Shown here piece by piece: positions 12,901 to 26,400 of a DNA stretch of 64,000 nucleotides. The stretch's first letter is position 1; every line of letters starts with the position of its first letter. Both the position numbers and the translations under genes were made by a program. The stretch lies in NCBI GenBank assembly GCA_022316685.1, contig JAKJHU010000038.1:5994884-6058883 (forward strand), read 5' to 3'. The notes under the pieces were generated by a model. That model saw only the letters and a list, made by a program, of their open reading frames with translations. It did not search any database and was not told the DNA's origin. This stretch comes from Progne subis subis. Taxonomy: Eukaryota; Chordata; Aves; Passeriformes; Hirundinidae.

Positions 12901-13127
12901 CTCCCCCGCCCCCGGCACAGAGCGGGTGGCACGCGGTGTGATTTCCCCTGTGATCCCCTGCCGCCGAGCAAGCAATCGTCTCATCTTTGAGCACGGCAGC
13001 AGGATGATTTATCCCGGCTCCCGGCACCCCGGATGGGCCGAGAGCATGGGGCCGGGGATGATGCATTGGGCAGGGGCAGAGGTGGCAGCGGGGGGAAGGC
13101 AGGAGAGCAGGGTGCACGCACAGGCCA

Positions 13128-13190
13128 CCACTCAATTCTAAATTAATTTTAATATTTGACAAATCAAATCTACTTAGGTGAGCCATGGGC
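13128..13190. promoter_or_regulatory. Dense TAATT cluster
   Basis: Within about 50 bases there are overlapping AAATTAATTTTAATATTTG and CAAATCAAATC words, i.e. several homeodomain core sites back to back. The flanks are GC-rich. Confidence 0.37.
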
Positions 13191-15004
13191 CATGCAAAGG
13201 AGATTTATGAGGGTTTGGGGCTGTCGGCTGCACGTGTAGCCCTTATTCGCCACTGCCTGATGGGGTTCCAGCACTCACAGCATCACTAACTCCCCCCTCC
13301 CCAGGAGCAGAGATGCAGACAGTGAAACAGCATAACAGTGGCAAGAAAAATGTCCCAGAATCTAAGTCCTGGCTGGCAAGAGTGACAGAACCTTTGCCTG
13401 CCGCAGCTCTAAGCCCACTGGCAGAGCTGGCAGACAGGGCACAGCCGTGGCTGTAGCTGGATGTGATACCCGATGCCCAGGATCTCCCTGAGAGCTCCAG
13501 CTAGCCTAGAGAAGAGCAGCCAGTTCTAGCCTGCTTGGGATGGTGCTGGAGCAGTTTCCCATGGGCTGGGGCGATTATAGGCCTGTGGAGAGAAGAACCA
13601 TGCGGGGAGCAGGTGCTGGTATGCAGGGTGTGCAGAGCCATTTGCCTGCAGGACCATTTCAGTCCCAGCTCCATCAGGCCCACAGATTCATGGGCCCTGG
13701 GAGGTGACAGGAAACCTGATAGGTTTTAAGACAGCAACATGCCCTGAATCTGCAAGGTGCCTGAGCAGGCGAGGCAGGGAATCCAAAATGTTTACAGCCT
13801 CAAGGGACTGCGGAGCAGTGAAGGCAGGCTCGGCTGCCTGGGATGAGATTTCCATGCTGGGGACAGACTGCTGCCATCCCTAATGTGCTATTGGAAATCC
13901 CTCCCTCAGCATGGGCATCCCCCCAGCAGCTCTGCAGAACTGGTAGGGAAGACTCAGGGAAGCCCACTGCCCCCATGCTGAACCCAGCACGGGGGCTCCC
14001 CTGGATTGCAGAGGTCTTTCACAGTGATGCTGGAGAGGGAGCCTTTAGTGCTTTCTGCCCCGGTGCCCCTCACACCTGCCTGTGGACGAGGACCAGCCTG
14101 TACTCGTTTTTTCTTGCCGATTACTTTACTTGGCGCAGTCAGGCAGCCATGCCCCAGTGCTCAGGCAGGGAGAGCAGGGCTGCCCTCCACCAGCCCTTTC
14201 CTGCAGGATGCTATAACAGTCATGCAGCACTGGGCTCTGTGCTGCAGAGCAGCCCCATGTCTGGCTGCAGCCTCAAGCTGGAATATCTCAAGGGACCTTC
14301 AGCATATCCTTGTATTGAGGGACATACAGTGGTTCATAGCCCATGGCAGGGCAGGCAGCTTTCCCAGCTCTTCCAGCAGCAAGTGGGGCTCAAAGCTCAG
14401 GCCAGCCCAGAACCCCAGGCACCTCAGTTTCCTGTTCTACCTGTGCCTCCTCCAACTCCCACCCTAACGATGGCAGAGCATCTAGCTGCCCCAGGTGTGC
14501 CAGAGAACAGCCAAGGGCCAGGGAAGAGATGTGAGGTAGAGGAGAGACAGCCTGTATGCAGGGGTGGCATGTACACCTACACCTTGCAAGTCTCACAGTA
14601 TAAAGCAGAGACTACAAAGGTCTCAGAGGACTCTAAGAAATCTCTACAAGTTGCCTGGGCCAGTAGGGACCAGCTTTAAGAGGTGATGGATGTAAGGAGA
14701 AGGTAGTTTTCAGCCTCTGTCTGGCCCTGTGCTTGGTCAGGCTCCCAGCTGGGCATGGGTAGCAGGTGCTGCATCCCAGCATGTCCCTGCACAATGGGAT
14801 GAAATAGGATGGATGGAGGACTGTACCTCTGGGGGCATGAGCTTGTAGTGAGCTTCATCCCCACAATGGCACACAATTCCTGATGGCTTTCTCCAGCCCA
14901 ATTCAAGCCCTACAGGTGCCCCACCCACAGCAGAGGCAAACAGTGCCAGCCCTGGTGATGCTGTCCCTGGGAAGGTGGGCACTGTGTTACAGCTCCAGCT
15001 CTCA

Positions 15005-15105
15005 GCAGAAGCGTATGTTCTCATAAAATATCTACATTTGGATGCAGAGATTTTCAGGGATCCGAGAACGCTGTGCTGATAATTAAACATCTGCTCTGCA
15101 TTTGT
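15005..15105. promoter_or_regulatory. AT-rich candidate element
   Basis: This contains CATAAAATATCTACATTTGG and GATAATTAAACATCTGC, the latter combining an ATTA core with a CATCTG E-box. Inference from composition and motifs only. Confidence 0.32.
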
Positions 15106-17294
15106 CTGTCTTCTCGCCACGATGTCGCTCCAGCCCTCATTTTCCCCTCCCTGTCCTCCGGCAATCAGTCTGGACAGCATTCCCTGCTCAGTGCTCTGTC
15201 CTGGCCCTGAGCCACAGCATCCTGGGCCATGGGTGCTGGAAGAGAGATGGCAGCTCTGGGCACCCTCAGAGCAAACAGCAACTTCACTGCCAGCACCCAC
15301 ACTCTTTGAGGGGCTGCTAAGCCAACAGCCTTCTCTGTGGCTTGCACCAGCCCAAACAGTTTCTCTGAGCCCCACCAAGCATTGCCAGCCAGTGCTCGTC
15401 CATGCACAATCCCCTGGGCTGAGCAGGCAGCTGTCACGGCCATGCTGCAACAGGAAAGCATCAAAACAACCTCCAAATTGATCCCAGAGACTCTCCTGCA
15501 AGCCCCAGTCATGTCCTGCTAGGAGCAAGCGTCTGCTCTAGTTACTGTCTCCTAGGAGAGCACCGAGGGCTTCAGGCTGTCACAGGAGGAACAGACCCAA
15601 ACATGACATCTCCATGGAGCCCGGGCTGTGGCAGGCAGGGCCACAGCACCACTGAGCAGATGGCACCACGACCTGGATCGATGGGAGCCACCTGGGTCCC
15701 GTGGGGGCTCTGCCAGCCCATACGAGGCTGGGCAGTGGTGGGATGAGCTCGGGAAAGGGCCAGGTCCCTTTCCTAGCTGTGGTACCTGAGCCCAGCTGTG
15801 CCCCAGCCTCTGGCCAAACACCCAGCAGGGCTGAGCTAAGGCAGCTGGCCCTGCCCACACTGCTGGCCCTGAGGAGCTGCACCCTGCCCACACTGGCTGC
15901 GCTCCCTGCCTGGCCAGCAGGCAAGCTGGAGCACCTGCAGTGCCGTGTGCCGGACGGGCACTGCCAGCAGCCACACCGCCACCTCTGCCCTGGGGCCCAG
16001 AGCCCAGTGGGGTCCCAGCATCCGTGGAGACAGCACCCTCCTCAGAGTGGGGTTCCAGGAGCCAAGGTGGGCACAAGGATGGGGGAGGCTGTCCGAGGTG
16101 CACTGCAGAGCACCTGGTGCAGCACCCCAGCGTGTGCCAACCACATGCCCCCCTTCACCAGGGCTGCCCTTCCTGCCATCCCTTGTCCCCTGCCTGCTCC
16201 CTGGCCTGCCTCCTGGCCCACACACTGTTTGTCACACTTGTCACCATGGCAAGGGAGAGATTAGCTGTAGACCCTCCACTCCTGCCCCAAGCCACTGATT
16301 CATATTCATGAGACTTCAAAGCATCTCTCTGGCTCTCCTGCACCAAACCTAATCCTCTGCTGCAGCACCGTGCCAGCAGCCCCAGCCCTCACTCTCAGCT
16401 CCAGGCTGGGAGCTGGCAGCCCCACAGCCCTCCTGCCCTGGCTGGCCATGGCCATGGCCATGCAGCCACACTCCCACCAGCCCACAGTCACGGGGGAATG
16501 CTCTGCACCATGGGGTTGCTGCCATGGGAGCCACAAAAATCAGGTGTAAGGAGCACCGATGCGATGGCTTTTGTGTCCTCACCTGCACCTGCCCGTCCCT
16601 CCACCCCTCAGGGCTGTACCTGCAGTACCCTGCTTGGACTGCCAGCTCAGCAGCATCCCTGCATGGATTGCAGCCATACCAACAGTTCTCAGTGGAGGAT
16701 GATTGATACAGGTACCCCACAACCCTCTATAAACCCACCACAACCAGCAACCAGCAGGCCTTGGATGGGCACTACGGAGGGGCAGCTGGGTATTCAGAGC
16801 ATGACCTTGCTGGGCAGTGTTCCTCCGCCCACCAGCGACAAATCCTGCAGCACAGGACCAGCAGAGAAGCATGCTGGAAGCACTTGGAGGTGCAGGCAGG
16901 ACCACAGTGAGTAATTGCTCCCAGCCTGCCCCTGCAGAGTTGTGGGGCAGAGGATGGGAGGAGAAGGCACCCAGGAGTGCTCTCCCCTCACCCTGCTGCA
17001 GAGTGGGTGCAAGCAGGGTGCTGCAGGTCACCAAAAACCCTAGGGCTAACTGGGCCACCTCCAGGTATAGCTCACCTGCTCCACAGCAGGATTGCCTCGG
17101 GTTCAAACAGCAGCCCCACACAGAGAGCCAGTGGTATCATGCCACCTGCAGGTGCTGGCAGCCCCATGCCGGTGCCGGAGTCGGGAAGGTTCTGGTTCCA
17201 CACGCAGGTCCTGGCTGTGGGCGGGGAGCGGGCGGCGGGTCCCCCACGGAGCCATCTCCTCCAGATGGTGAAGGCCATTAGAGCCGCTCTCATG

Positions 17295-17372
17295 CTCATG
17301 GAGCCATAAAGTTTATGGGGCTCATCATTTAGCTGTAATGGAAATAGTTAAATCTGTCTCTGTTTAAGCAAA
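17295..17372. promoter_or_regulatory. AT-rich candidate element
   Basis: CATAAAGTTTATGG, TCATTTAGCTGTAATGG and AGTTAAATC lie within 75 bases. The CATAAA...TTTATG part is an imperfect palindrome with a HOX-like TTTATGG core. Confidence 0.32.
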
Positions 17373-18194
17373 CTCTGCCCTCGGGGGAGCGATTGGCGCA
17401 GGCAGGCAGAGGCCTCCGGTGGCCAGCGGGTGCCTCTGCTCACCATCCCTCACCCAGGCATCTGGGACACCCAACCCTGGCACTCCCACCTGGCACCTGG
17501 GACACCCCTTCCATGTCAGGATGGGGACAGGCAGCGATCCCTGCGCTACCAGCCATGGTGCCTCAGTTTCTACTCAGTGCAGACAAGGCTAGAACGAAAC
17601 TTGGGGCAACCAGGCAAGATATGGGGCTACATAGAGGCTGAGGCTAATGTGCAGACAGACAGGCAGAGAGGGCAGGGACCTGCAAAGAAGGATGATGCCT
17701 GTCTGCTTCAGGCAGGGCACCTGCAGCTGTGTAGGGCGAGGTGGATTTGGCCAATGCAGACCTGTCCCGCAGGGCTTTGGCCAGCAGCCCCCAGCAGGAC
17801 TCAGCCTGGAGCCTGCCAGAGCGCACTGAATGGGGCAGAAGAGCAAGCCATGCACCAAAAGCCATTTTTCATCCCTCACATGCACCCGCAGAGCTGGGCA
17901 AGAAGATGTGATCCCAGCACAATCCAGGTTGCCCCCAGCTCTTGAAGCAAGATCTGGTCAGGGAGAAGAGTGAGAGCAGCCCCTCACTGTGCCTCAGAGC
18001 ACTCCTCAGCCCCGGCCTGGGGATGTGAGGCTGAGTCCCCAAATGGTAAACTGCCAGTGTGTGTATGGAAGGCCAGTGTCTCCCGTGGGGCGGGTGGATC
18101 TGCTGACCTGGGGTGGGGAGAGACCCTGGGGCTGCTGCCACTGCTGGAGCCACTGATACTTTGCCAAGGGGGTGCTAGGAGCTGCCCCCACCTA

Positions 18195-18300
18195 GCATGC
18201 AAAGCATGATTAATTACAGAGTAAGTCATTAATATTCACAGCTAATTAAAGATCCTTATCATGAATAATGGAAATCACTCTCCAAATTATGGGGCAAAGA
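18195..18300. promoter_or_regulatory. Homeodomain-motif-dense element
   Basis: In about 100 bases there are GATTAATTACAG, GTCATTAATATTCAC, GCTAATTAAAGATCC, CATGAATAATGG and CCAAATTATGG. At least six TAAT/ATTA cores sit in an island between GC-rich flanks. It is among the clearest candidate enhancers in the window; it has no reading frame and no transposon signature. Confidence 0.42.
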
Positions 18301-18764
18301 TGGAGGAGGGGGAAAAAGCCCTTTGGAGAGAGGGGTCTACAGAGGGGCAAAGCTCTGGGGCAGGGGCGTAAGAGGCAGTGGTTGTACCTTCCTCGTGGGA
18401 TGCCTGGGTGTGACAGTGCCCTAGCTGGGATACAGCAATGGAAAGAAGCGAAGGCAGTGGGCATTGGAGCTGGCAGAGGATTCAGCCACAGTGGAACAGG
18501 GCCCAGGAGGCACCAGGCAACCCTGCCTGTGGGTCTCTAACCTGCCATCCCATCATGTGCAAGACCCGGCCTTGAGCACTTTGTGCTGGCCCAGTACTGC
18601 ACACCTCCTCCTGGAGTGGGGATTGTCCTAATCCTGTGTCATACAGTCTCCAAGCCAGCTGGCCCCAGCAGCCTCCCAGGGCGAAGCTGGGATGGGGCTG
18701 ACTGGTCCTTGAGGAGCAGGTGGGAAGGGAGGGCACCGGCACTTTTCCTGAGCTCCTGTTATAC

Positions 18765-18972
18765 AAATGAAAGGTTTTTAGTGGGAAAGTCTCTGGGAGA
18801 GTAATACATCTCCCATATTGATCGCAGGCCAGGGACCAAGGCACGGCTTAAACAGTAATTGATTTCTAGCCGCCGAGATGTGTTGGGGAGCATTGATTTA
18901 ACAGCACTGCAGACACACTGCTACTAATCTGATTAAAGTATTTAGCAGAAATGTTATTCTTTAAAAAAAAAA
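18765..18972. promoter_or_regulatory. AT-rich candidate conserved element
   Basis: This contains ATACAAATGAAAGG, GTAATACATCTCCC, CAGTAATTGATTTC, GCATTGATTTAACAGC, CTAATCTGATTAAAG and a short A run at its right edge. Several of these words are TALE- or PBX-like TGATT cores. Flanks are GC-rich. Confidence 0.38.
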
Positions 18973-19709
18973 CAGAGGGAGGTGACGGTGCTGCCTGGGG
19001 CTGAGGCAGGCCTGTAGAGCAGGGACAGCCTAGCACCCTGCCAGCGGGCACCAGGGGACAGCTCTGTGCCTGCACCCTGCTGGGGGTGCCGCTGCCTAGG
19101 CACACATCGCCAGCCAGCTGCGCTCGCAGCCATTCCCACCGGAGCTGCCAAGGATGCATGTGAGCGTGGAAGGATGCAGGCAAGGCAGAGCCAAGGACGT
19201 GTGCCGGGAGTGTGGACAACATGTGGACAAGCACCAAGCCAGTGACCCTGCCAGTGCAGCCACCAGCTGTGCTGGGGACAGGGCAAGAGTGAGAGGAAGC
19301 AGAGGCAGCCTGCAGAGGTAGCCCTGGTTGGAGGCATGCTCGGCTGGTGAAGCAAGCACATGGGCCACACCAGAGCTGCAGCAGCCAGGGAGGTGCAGGA
19401 GCCAAGGTCTCCTGGGCATGGAGGAAGTGCTGAGCAAGGGAGACCATGCAGGGCCATGTGCACTGCTGGCCTACTGGCCATGCACCATCCCCATGTTCAG
19501 CCTCTCCCCACACTGTGCCCTGACACAGCTGGTCAGGCCATCACCAAGAGCTCTTGCATGCTGTCCCCTCCTGTCCCTGTCCTGCCCCACTGCCGGGGGC
19601 AGGGGTCGATGCTGGGCTACTGAGAATGGGACTCCCTCGTGCCATTCCCAGCCCTTGTGGAAAGGTACCAAATGAGCAGGTGGAAGGTTTCCTGCCACTT
19701 CCCATCACA

Positions 19710-19800
19710 CTCATCAGCCCAGTTAATTAACAGGCGATGTCAAACAAATAAATTATTCCTGCTTCCTATTGATTCTAATTTACTGGCCCCTGGAGAACCC
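19710..19800. promoter_or_regulatory. AT-rich candidate element
   Basis: CAGTTAATTAACAGG, ACAAATAAATTATTCC and TTGATTCTAATTTAC fall within 80 bases, including the perfect palindrome GTTAATTAAC (an HNF1-like half-site pair). Confidence 0.35.
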
Positions 19801-20834
19801 AGGATCGTTTATCCCACCTGTCACCCCTGCACAGCAGCTGTACTAACATCTGGCCTGCTCCCTTCACCTCTCCTGCCCATCCACCTTTGGGGCAGAGCCA
19901 GGCACAGCCATGGGGCCCGTAGTGCCCTACCTCACTGCCAGTTGTACCCCAGGATGCAGCTGCAGCTGGGTCTGCTTCTGCTGGGAATGGCAGATACACT
20001 ACTGTCAGCAGCACAGGAGAGAAACTGTCTGCCCATTGTTGCGCCCACCTGCTTGCCTGGGGTTCAGCATCATCTGGGGGTTCCTTGGCTCCTGTCAGCC
20101 CTTTCCCCTCCTCAGCACCACCAGAAAGGGTGTGGATGCCAGTTCGGGCTACCTGAGCATCTTGGCCCACATCCCAGGCCACGCCCACCAGGATTTCCCT
20201 GTTGTCCCAGAAAGAGGCCGCTGCTGCCCACACATCAGCCTTTGATGCCTGTCTCCTCTGCAGGAGGCTGATCAAAGCCTGAGCTCCTCCCAGCTCGCAG
20301 CCCTATGGACGCTGGATCAATAAATCAATGCCAGCTCAGCTGCTGACTGCACAGTAAGCTTGGTTGGGAGATCCTGGAGAGGAACAGGGTCCTGGCATCC
20401 ACCCCTGCCCGCTTCAGAGCCTCAGCTCATGGCTGATGTCACACTGGGCTAGTGATGCACCACACCAATCCAGGCTCTCAGGCAGGATGGGGATGGGTGC
20501 CAGCCCTCGGCAGCCAAGACTGTCTCCTGCTGGGCTCTGGGCAGCACCCAGTGACACATCCCAGTCCTCCCCTGGCCAAGGCACCACTGCCCAGGGCTGC
20601 CTGCAGCAGGGGCTGCGGAAGCCTCTGGGCTCGTATGCAGTGGTGCAGGTGACAGCACACATGCCCTCCTCTGTGCATAGGGTCATCAGTTGGCTCAGCT
20701 GAGGGATGCTCTGGGCAGTAGCCTGCCAGCACAGAGCAGCCCTGGCCTCACCACAGTTCCCATAAGTGACAGGCCACACTGTACCGGGGCAGCTGGAGCC
20801 TGAGCAGGGTCATGGAATGGGGTTGTGGATGCAG

Positions 20835-20864
20835 CCTGCCTACCTGCCTGCCTGCCTGTCTGCT
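20835..20864. repeat. TGCC tetranucleotide repeat
   Basis: About seven CCTG/TGCC units with minor interruptions. A simple repeat. Confidence 0.75.
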
Positions 20865-21599
20865 TCTCCAGGCACTGGTGCTTTCCAGATCTGGATGAGC
20901 TGGATTTCCTTGGACTGAACAGATTAAATTGACCCCCGGCCAGATGCCAGTAGCGGCCGCTTGCCATGTGCCTGTAGTCCGAGCCTGCCTGGAGCGTTTG
21001 CTGCTTGGATGGGGGTCACCTGGCATCCAGCTTGGGACAGGACACACAGAGCACTGGACTCACTACTGGCAACCCTGCCATGTGTCTTGCGCTGCCTGTT
21101 CTTCCACAAGCCCTTGGACATCTCCTCACAGCCCTTCCCTCGCAGAAAGTGGAGCAGCGACAGCCCTGCTGCTGTGCCAAGGGGAGGGTGAGGAAGTGTA
21201 GTGGACACCGCTGCCAAGCTCTGCTGCCAACATGGCCAAGGCCAAGGGGGCCGGCAGGTGACTCACTGGCCCTGGGTGATTCATCTCAGGTGGCTGGCAG
21301 GAGCAGCCAGAGAGCCAGGGGGGCTTCAGCTGTTTCAGGATGTCGTGCCCAGAGCCAGTCTATCATCCTGGCCTCCGGCCCTTGTCTGAATCTGCGTGCC
21401 TGCTCCTGACAAGAGCGGTCCACATGGATGCAACTGGGCTGTATCTAGTCCTGGGGTTTGCCAGCCTTCCCACCGCTGACCCACCACTCACCCTGTGGGG
21501 CGGCTGGCGGTGCGGGAGGCCGCAGCTTCCATCCGGATCAGCGTGCAGGAGGAGCTGCTGGCAGCACCGCAGCCAGGAGATAAGCTCCCTGCTCATCCT

Positions 21600-21685
21600 C
21601 ATCACATGTGACGGGAGGGAGATTTATGGCTCCAAGCTGCAATTTGTGCGCAGCTCCAACACGCCGTATTGATCACTCCAGGTTG
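21600..21685. promoter_or_regulatory. Weak AT-richer island
   Basis: CATCACATGTGACG (an E-box palindrome), GATTTATGGC, GCAATTTGTGCGC and GTATTGATCACTCC occur together. This is a weak candidate regulatory patch. Confidence 0.25.
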
Positions 21686-21894
21686 CTCCTGCTGCCAGCC
21701 CCTGCCTGTTAACTCTAACGGACCTGGGGACCCCTGGGGCCGGGCACCCTTCTGTGCTGCAGCAGCTGGTGCAGCAAGGAGCACCCCAGGTCCAGGCTGG
21801 CTGGGATGCCAGGGCCCATCTCCTGGGAGAAAAGCAGAGATTTTCCTGGCTGGGGCTCTAAGCAGAGCAAGCAGGGGGAGTCTGGCTGTGTTGG

Positions 21895-22165
21895 CAGTTA
21901 GGAGCACCCCTTGGAAAGGAGAAGGGCCAAGGGGACAATGAGGTGCTGGAGGAGCCAAGGGGACAAGGATGGCAGCCAGTGATAAGGGAACAGTGCTGAG
22001 GGAACGAGGCATCGTGCCAAGGATTAGCGCTGAGCGTACGGGGACGACAGGTGGTGACAAAGGAAGGGTTCCCAGGGGACAGCATGCGATGGCCACGGGC
22101 ACCGCCAAGGGCACACGGACAGCCGCGTGCACCAAGCGGTCCCAGGGCCAGCTGGGGGGCTGATG
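21895..22165. repeat. Imperfect purine-rich minisatellite
   Basis: CCAAGGGGACAA-like words recur near 21927, 21955 and 22018, with related words (GATAAGGGAACAG, GAGGGAACGAGG, CCAGGGGACAGC, CCGCCAAGGGCAC) between and after them, giving an irregular unit of roughly 25-40 bases. It creates a long low-complexity open frame on the minus strand that is not a convincing gene. Confidence 0.4.
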
Positions 22166-23369
22166 CCAAGGGGATGAGGATGGGGGCAGCCGAGGGGCGA
22201 CGGGGATGGGGCTGCAGGTGGCTCTGCAGCAGCAGCAGGAAATGATGTGTGAAATGAAGAGTTCCTGCCCAGTGCCCAGAGGGAGCGTGCAGCATACTGA
22301 GCAGGGCTGGGGCTGGGGAGGGTGCTGCAGGGGGGCGCACGGCTGAGGGGGTCCCCAGCCTTGTGGACCCTGAAGAGGGGGCTGCTCAGCAGCACGGGAC
22401 TGAGCCCTTCCTACAGGAGAAGCAGGAGAGGGGCTCTCGGCGTGGAACTGCTGAGTAGCTGCCGTGGGGCTGGAGGCTGTGTGGGGCACAGCCTTGCTAG
22501 ATCAAGCCGTCACTGTCCCCCTGCTGTGATGCCCCAGCACCACGTACCCGCCACCCCCTCCCTGCTCGCTGGTTTCCCGCTGCTCCACCGAGATAATTAA
22601 ATCCGCTATTTCGGCAGGTTCCGCATCCCCTGCCAGGCGGATCTGCAATCAGCCTCGAGAGGGCCGGGGGCCACCCACCTGTGCCCCTCCACCCTCACCG
22701 CCCCCACACCGGGGCACCTTGGCTGGCCCTGGCACCTCTGCCTGCCTCGGATCCCTGTCTGCACCCTTGGGGACCATCCTAGGTGTTGTGGGAGGGGTAA
22801 CATGCTCCTCTCCTGTGTTGCTCGTATCTCCCCTCCTGCTCCAGGGTTGCAGTCCCGTGTCAGCTTCTCTTGAGGGGTGAGTCCTGTCCCCAAAGCCAGC
22901 CTGGCTTCAGAGGGATGCTTCCAGGGGTGCCACAGGCTCTAAGCATGGGCAGGAGCTGCTCCCCACCAGCTGTCCAATGTTCCCAGCTTCCCATTCTTCC
23001 CCAGTTCTGATGTTATCATCTTCCTGCAGCACCCGGAGAAGCTTTAAATAATTCACGGAGGTGAGCTGGGGCACAGATGCTCCCAAGAGGCAGCTGGTAC
23101 AAGTGGGCAGGCGGCGGCTGGGTGGCAGAGATAGTGGTGCTGTGCCCCCTGGCTGCCTGGGGCCTGCTGGCACCTGCCAGCTGGGAAGGAAGGGCTCGGG
23201 CTGTTCACGGAGGAGAAGCACTGAGATCATCATCCTGAGACAGTTTAGCAGAGTCAGGAAGCGACAAGGGTTCCCAGGCAGCCCCACGCTGCGCTGCCCC
23301 CATGCCATGGCCCCTGCCAGGCTGGCTGTCCCTTCCGCCTCCCGTCTGCCCCCAGTCCACTATGCAGGA

Positions 23370-23490
23370 AGTCGGATTGATTCCTGAAGCTGGCAGGTCT
23401 GGCTGTAAATTTTGATCAATAATTTAAGGGGGTAAAACTATTAATGGAAAATTAAACAATCTGCTCTTGTGTGATGCATGAAGGCGGGAG
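23370..23490. promoter_or_regulatory. AT-rich candidate element
   Basis: GTCGGATTGATTCC, GTAAATTTTGATCAATAATTTAAGG, ACTATTAATGG and AAATTAAACAATC (an ATTAAA/SOX-like mix) lie between GC-rich flanks. No reading frame. Confidence 0.38.
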
Positions 23491-26400
23491 TGAAGTTGAG
23501 GATACCTGGATGACCTGCACAGCTACCTCCCGGTCCAGCCAAAAACCCCAGCACCGCCTTGCCAGCGCAGTGGGGAGGGTGGCAAGCATTTCTGTAACTA
23601 ATTGTCGGCTGTGCCCGGAGAGGGGAGGGTGCCATCCATCAGGAAGGGGAGTCATTGATGGACTCCAAGGCTGCTCTTACCAGCCAGCCCTGCTATTACA
23701 CACACCATCACTCAGTGCACGGCTGTGGCCACCACGCCGGCCCCTCGGCGGTGCCTTGCATCGCACTGGCCGGGATAACCACTGGAAATGGGTATAATTA
23801 CACAGACAGTGCCCACCAGGTGTGCTTCGGCTGCAGCTCCACTACCTGTGCTGCTGGCTACACATTGTACTGACGCTGTTCAGTGCTGCCCGAGTTTTCC
23901 TCTAGGTCTTGTGTCCCCAGCCCCACAGCAAACCAGCACTGTGCAAACCCTATGGCACGTACCTGCCTCACCCCAGTGCTTTTCACAGCCAAGCTGACAA
24001 GACACAGCCTGGCTGAGCCAGGGAAAGGAGGCAGCCCCTGCCATCCTGGAGTGGGGAGCTGGCCTTCACCACCAGCAGGTGATGCCCCTGGGAGCCACCG
24101 TGCTGTGAGGCTGAGAGCCCACCACAGCCTGACTCATTCTGGGAGGATTAATCCCTGATCCCCCGCCGCACAGACCCAGAGAGGGCAGCTCTAGGACGCC
24201 AGGAAGTGAAATCGGGGAGATTAACCCTGGTCCCCTGTGGGATGGAAAATGGAGGCACATCTGCTCCTCCAAACGGAAGGAACAGCCGCCCTATGGGGGA
24301 GCAGATAAAAATAGGCTGACATTTACCTGCCAGCCCCAAGCAGGGTGGGTGGAGGGCACCGTGGCCAGCCTGTGTCCACAGAGGGATGCAGGCATCCGCT
24401 CCAGTGCCAGGCACTCGTTGCCTCTCTGCTCAGGCTGCAGGGACAGCATGAGGCATGCAGCAGCGTGGCTGTGTGACAGCAGGATGGTGCCCTAGGGCAG
24501 CACCAGTGACAGGGAGTCCTGCCAAGGCAGGGCTGCCTTCTGGGCACAGGCAAGCATGGATGCTGGGGCAATAGCACAGCTGGTGTCTGTGAAAAGGTTT
24601 TGGCTGCCTGTGCATGGAGGTGGGCAGCAGGGTGGCTGGCAGTGAGGTGGGAGGCTCAGACTGGGCTGGTGCCTGAGCCTGGAGCCAGTTGGGGTACTTT
24701 TGCTTCTAGAGGGGTGTAGTGAGAAGAGCAGGCAGAGCTGAGATCCGCAGCAGAGGTGCTCAAACAGAAGCTCGAGGACGTTGAAAGAAACCTTTTACCT
24801 GGGCATCCTTCCCTGCAACCAGCAGAAAGAAACCTTTTCACCTGTCCTGAGCCCTGCAGTCTGGGCTGCCAAGAAGGGCTGATGGCACTCTCTGCTCTGC
24901 AAAGAAGCCAGGGGATGCTACACCAGCTGTTAGTACCTCTCCACTTGCCTGTAGCAACCCTATTTTCCCATGCACAGACCAGAGCTGGGCATCCTTCTAT
25001 GATGGCTTTAACATTTCCCAGCAGCGCTGGAAGCATTTCCTTGGGATGACACGTTCCTCTTCACAGCCATCTCCAAGCAGCAGGGGACTGCCACCCTACA
25101 GTCATAGAGGTCAGGATGCCTCCTCCAGTACTGCCAGCTTGGCATCACACCTCTGACAGGCATTTTACCTTGCTGTGAGCCCAGAGGCTCAGCGTGCCTG
25201 CCCGAGCCGAGGCACGGCATCATGCAGCCCAGCCACAGTGAGTCCAAGCCGAGACACCAAGAAGCCAGTGCACGGGTGGGAAGGGTTAACTGCTGTGAGA
25301 GCAGAGCCTCCCCTTCCTCCCCCTGCACTGTGTTTTACAGGCCGGAGCTATTACCAGGAAATGTTCCCATCAGCACCATTGATCCCCTTGTTTACAGCCC
25401 AGTAATCCTCCGCTGTTGACTCAGGAGCAAGAAGGAAAGAAGGGAGGAGATGGCTCCCACTTGGGCATTTCCTCTGCCCTGCCTGCATCCCACCCAAGCC
25501 CACCTGACACACGGGGGTGACCCTGGCACGCCTGGCTGGGCACTGGAATCTCTGCAGCCAGTGGGAAGGTCATGGAGGGTGGCACAGTGGCAGGAGCCTG
25601 ACTGTGAGAGCGGCCATGGCCCTGCAGGAGCTGGCTGACAGAGGCGGTTGCAGGTCCCCCCTTGCCAGCGTTGCCCTCCTGGCACACAGCTGTGCCCCCC
25701 GCTAGCTGCCTGACACCCGGTGGAAGGGCCCGGGTGTGACAGCCCCACTTTGTTCTCATTAGGGTGATGAGCAGAGGTGTCATGCTAGATTAGAGACCAG
25801 CTCACAGCTTTGCACATGCCAAGCTGGAGCAGCTGCCAGCTGGGAGAGCCTGTGGGCACTCACGCACTGCCTGGGAAGGCTGCAGCCCCCGAGGCTGCCC
25901 ACCAGGCAGTAGGACAGCAGGGCTGGCAGGACTATTGGTGTGGGGTGCTGGCCTTGCACAGTCCTGCCTGCTGCTCCCTCTGCGTGTGGTCAGCGGTCCC
26001 CAGTCCAGGAGGGCTTGGAGCCCTAGGCCAGGGCTGTGGCTCTCCCTCACCCTTGGCCAAACGGAGATATCACAAACTTGTGCCAAGCATCTGTGCCAAG
26101 AGCACTTGTGTGGTGTTCATCAATAGGACTTTCATGAGCATTTTCCTTCCTCTGGCTCTGTTAACATCAGGGGCTCAACCACCTCCCTGTGCCCATGTCC
26201 CCATGCTGGCTGAAAGGGCAGGATTGTGCCTTCCTCTGCTCGATTACACTACTGCCTGGATTCAAGCCATCTCCTGGTACCTGCTCTGCTAGGAGGGGAT
26301 GTGCTTTGCTCCCTTTTAAAACCGTCCAGGCCCGGATTTACCTTCCCTCCCTCTGCAAGCCCTCAGGAGCCTGGCTCTTGCCCAGAGCCCGTGGCAGAGT

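Noticed and set aside
13843..14679. 278-codon open frame on the plus strand
   Set aside because: No domain, signal peptide or family motif, mixed low-complexity composition and no splice or promoter context; long open frames are expected by chance at this GC content.
14737..15528. 263-codon open frame on the minus strand
   Set aside because: No recognisable protein features, and it covers an AT-rich non-coding island near 15,005-15,105.
21602..22489. 295-codon open frame on the minus strand
   Set aside because: Its Pro/Leu-rich composition comes from an underlying purine-rich minisatellite, and it has no conserved motif.
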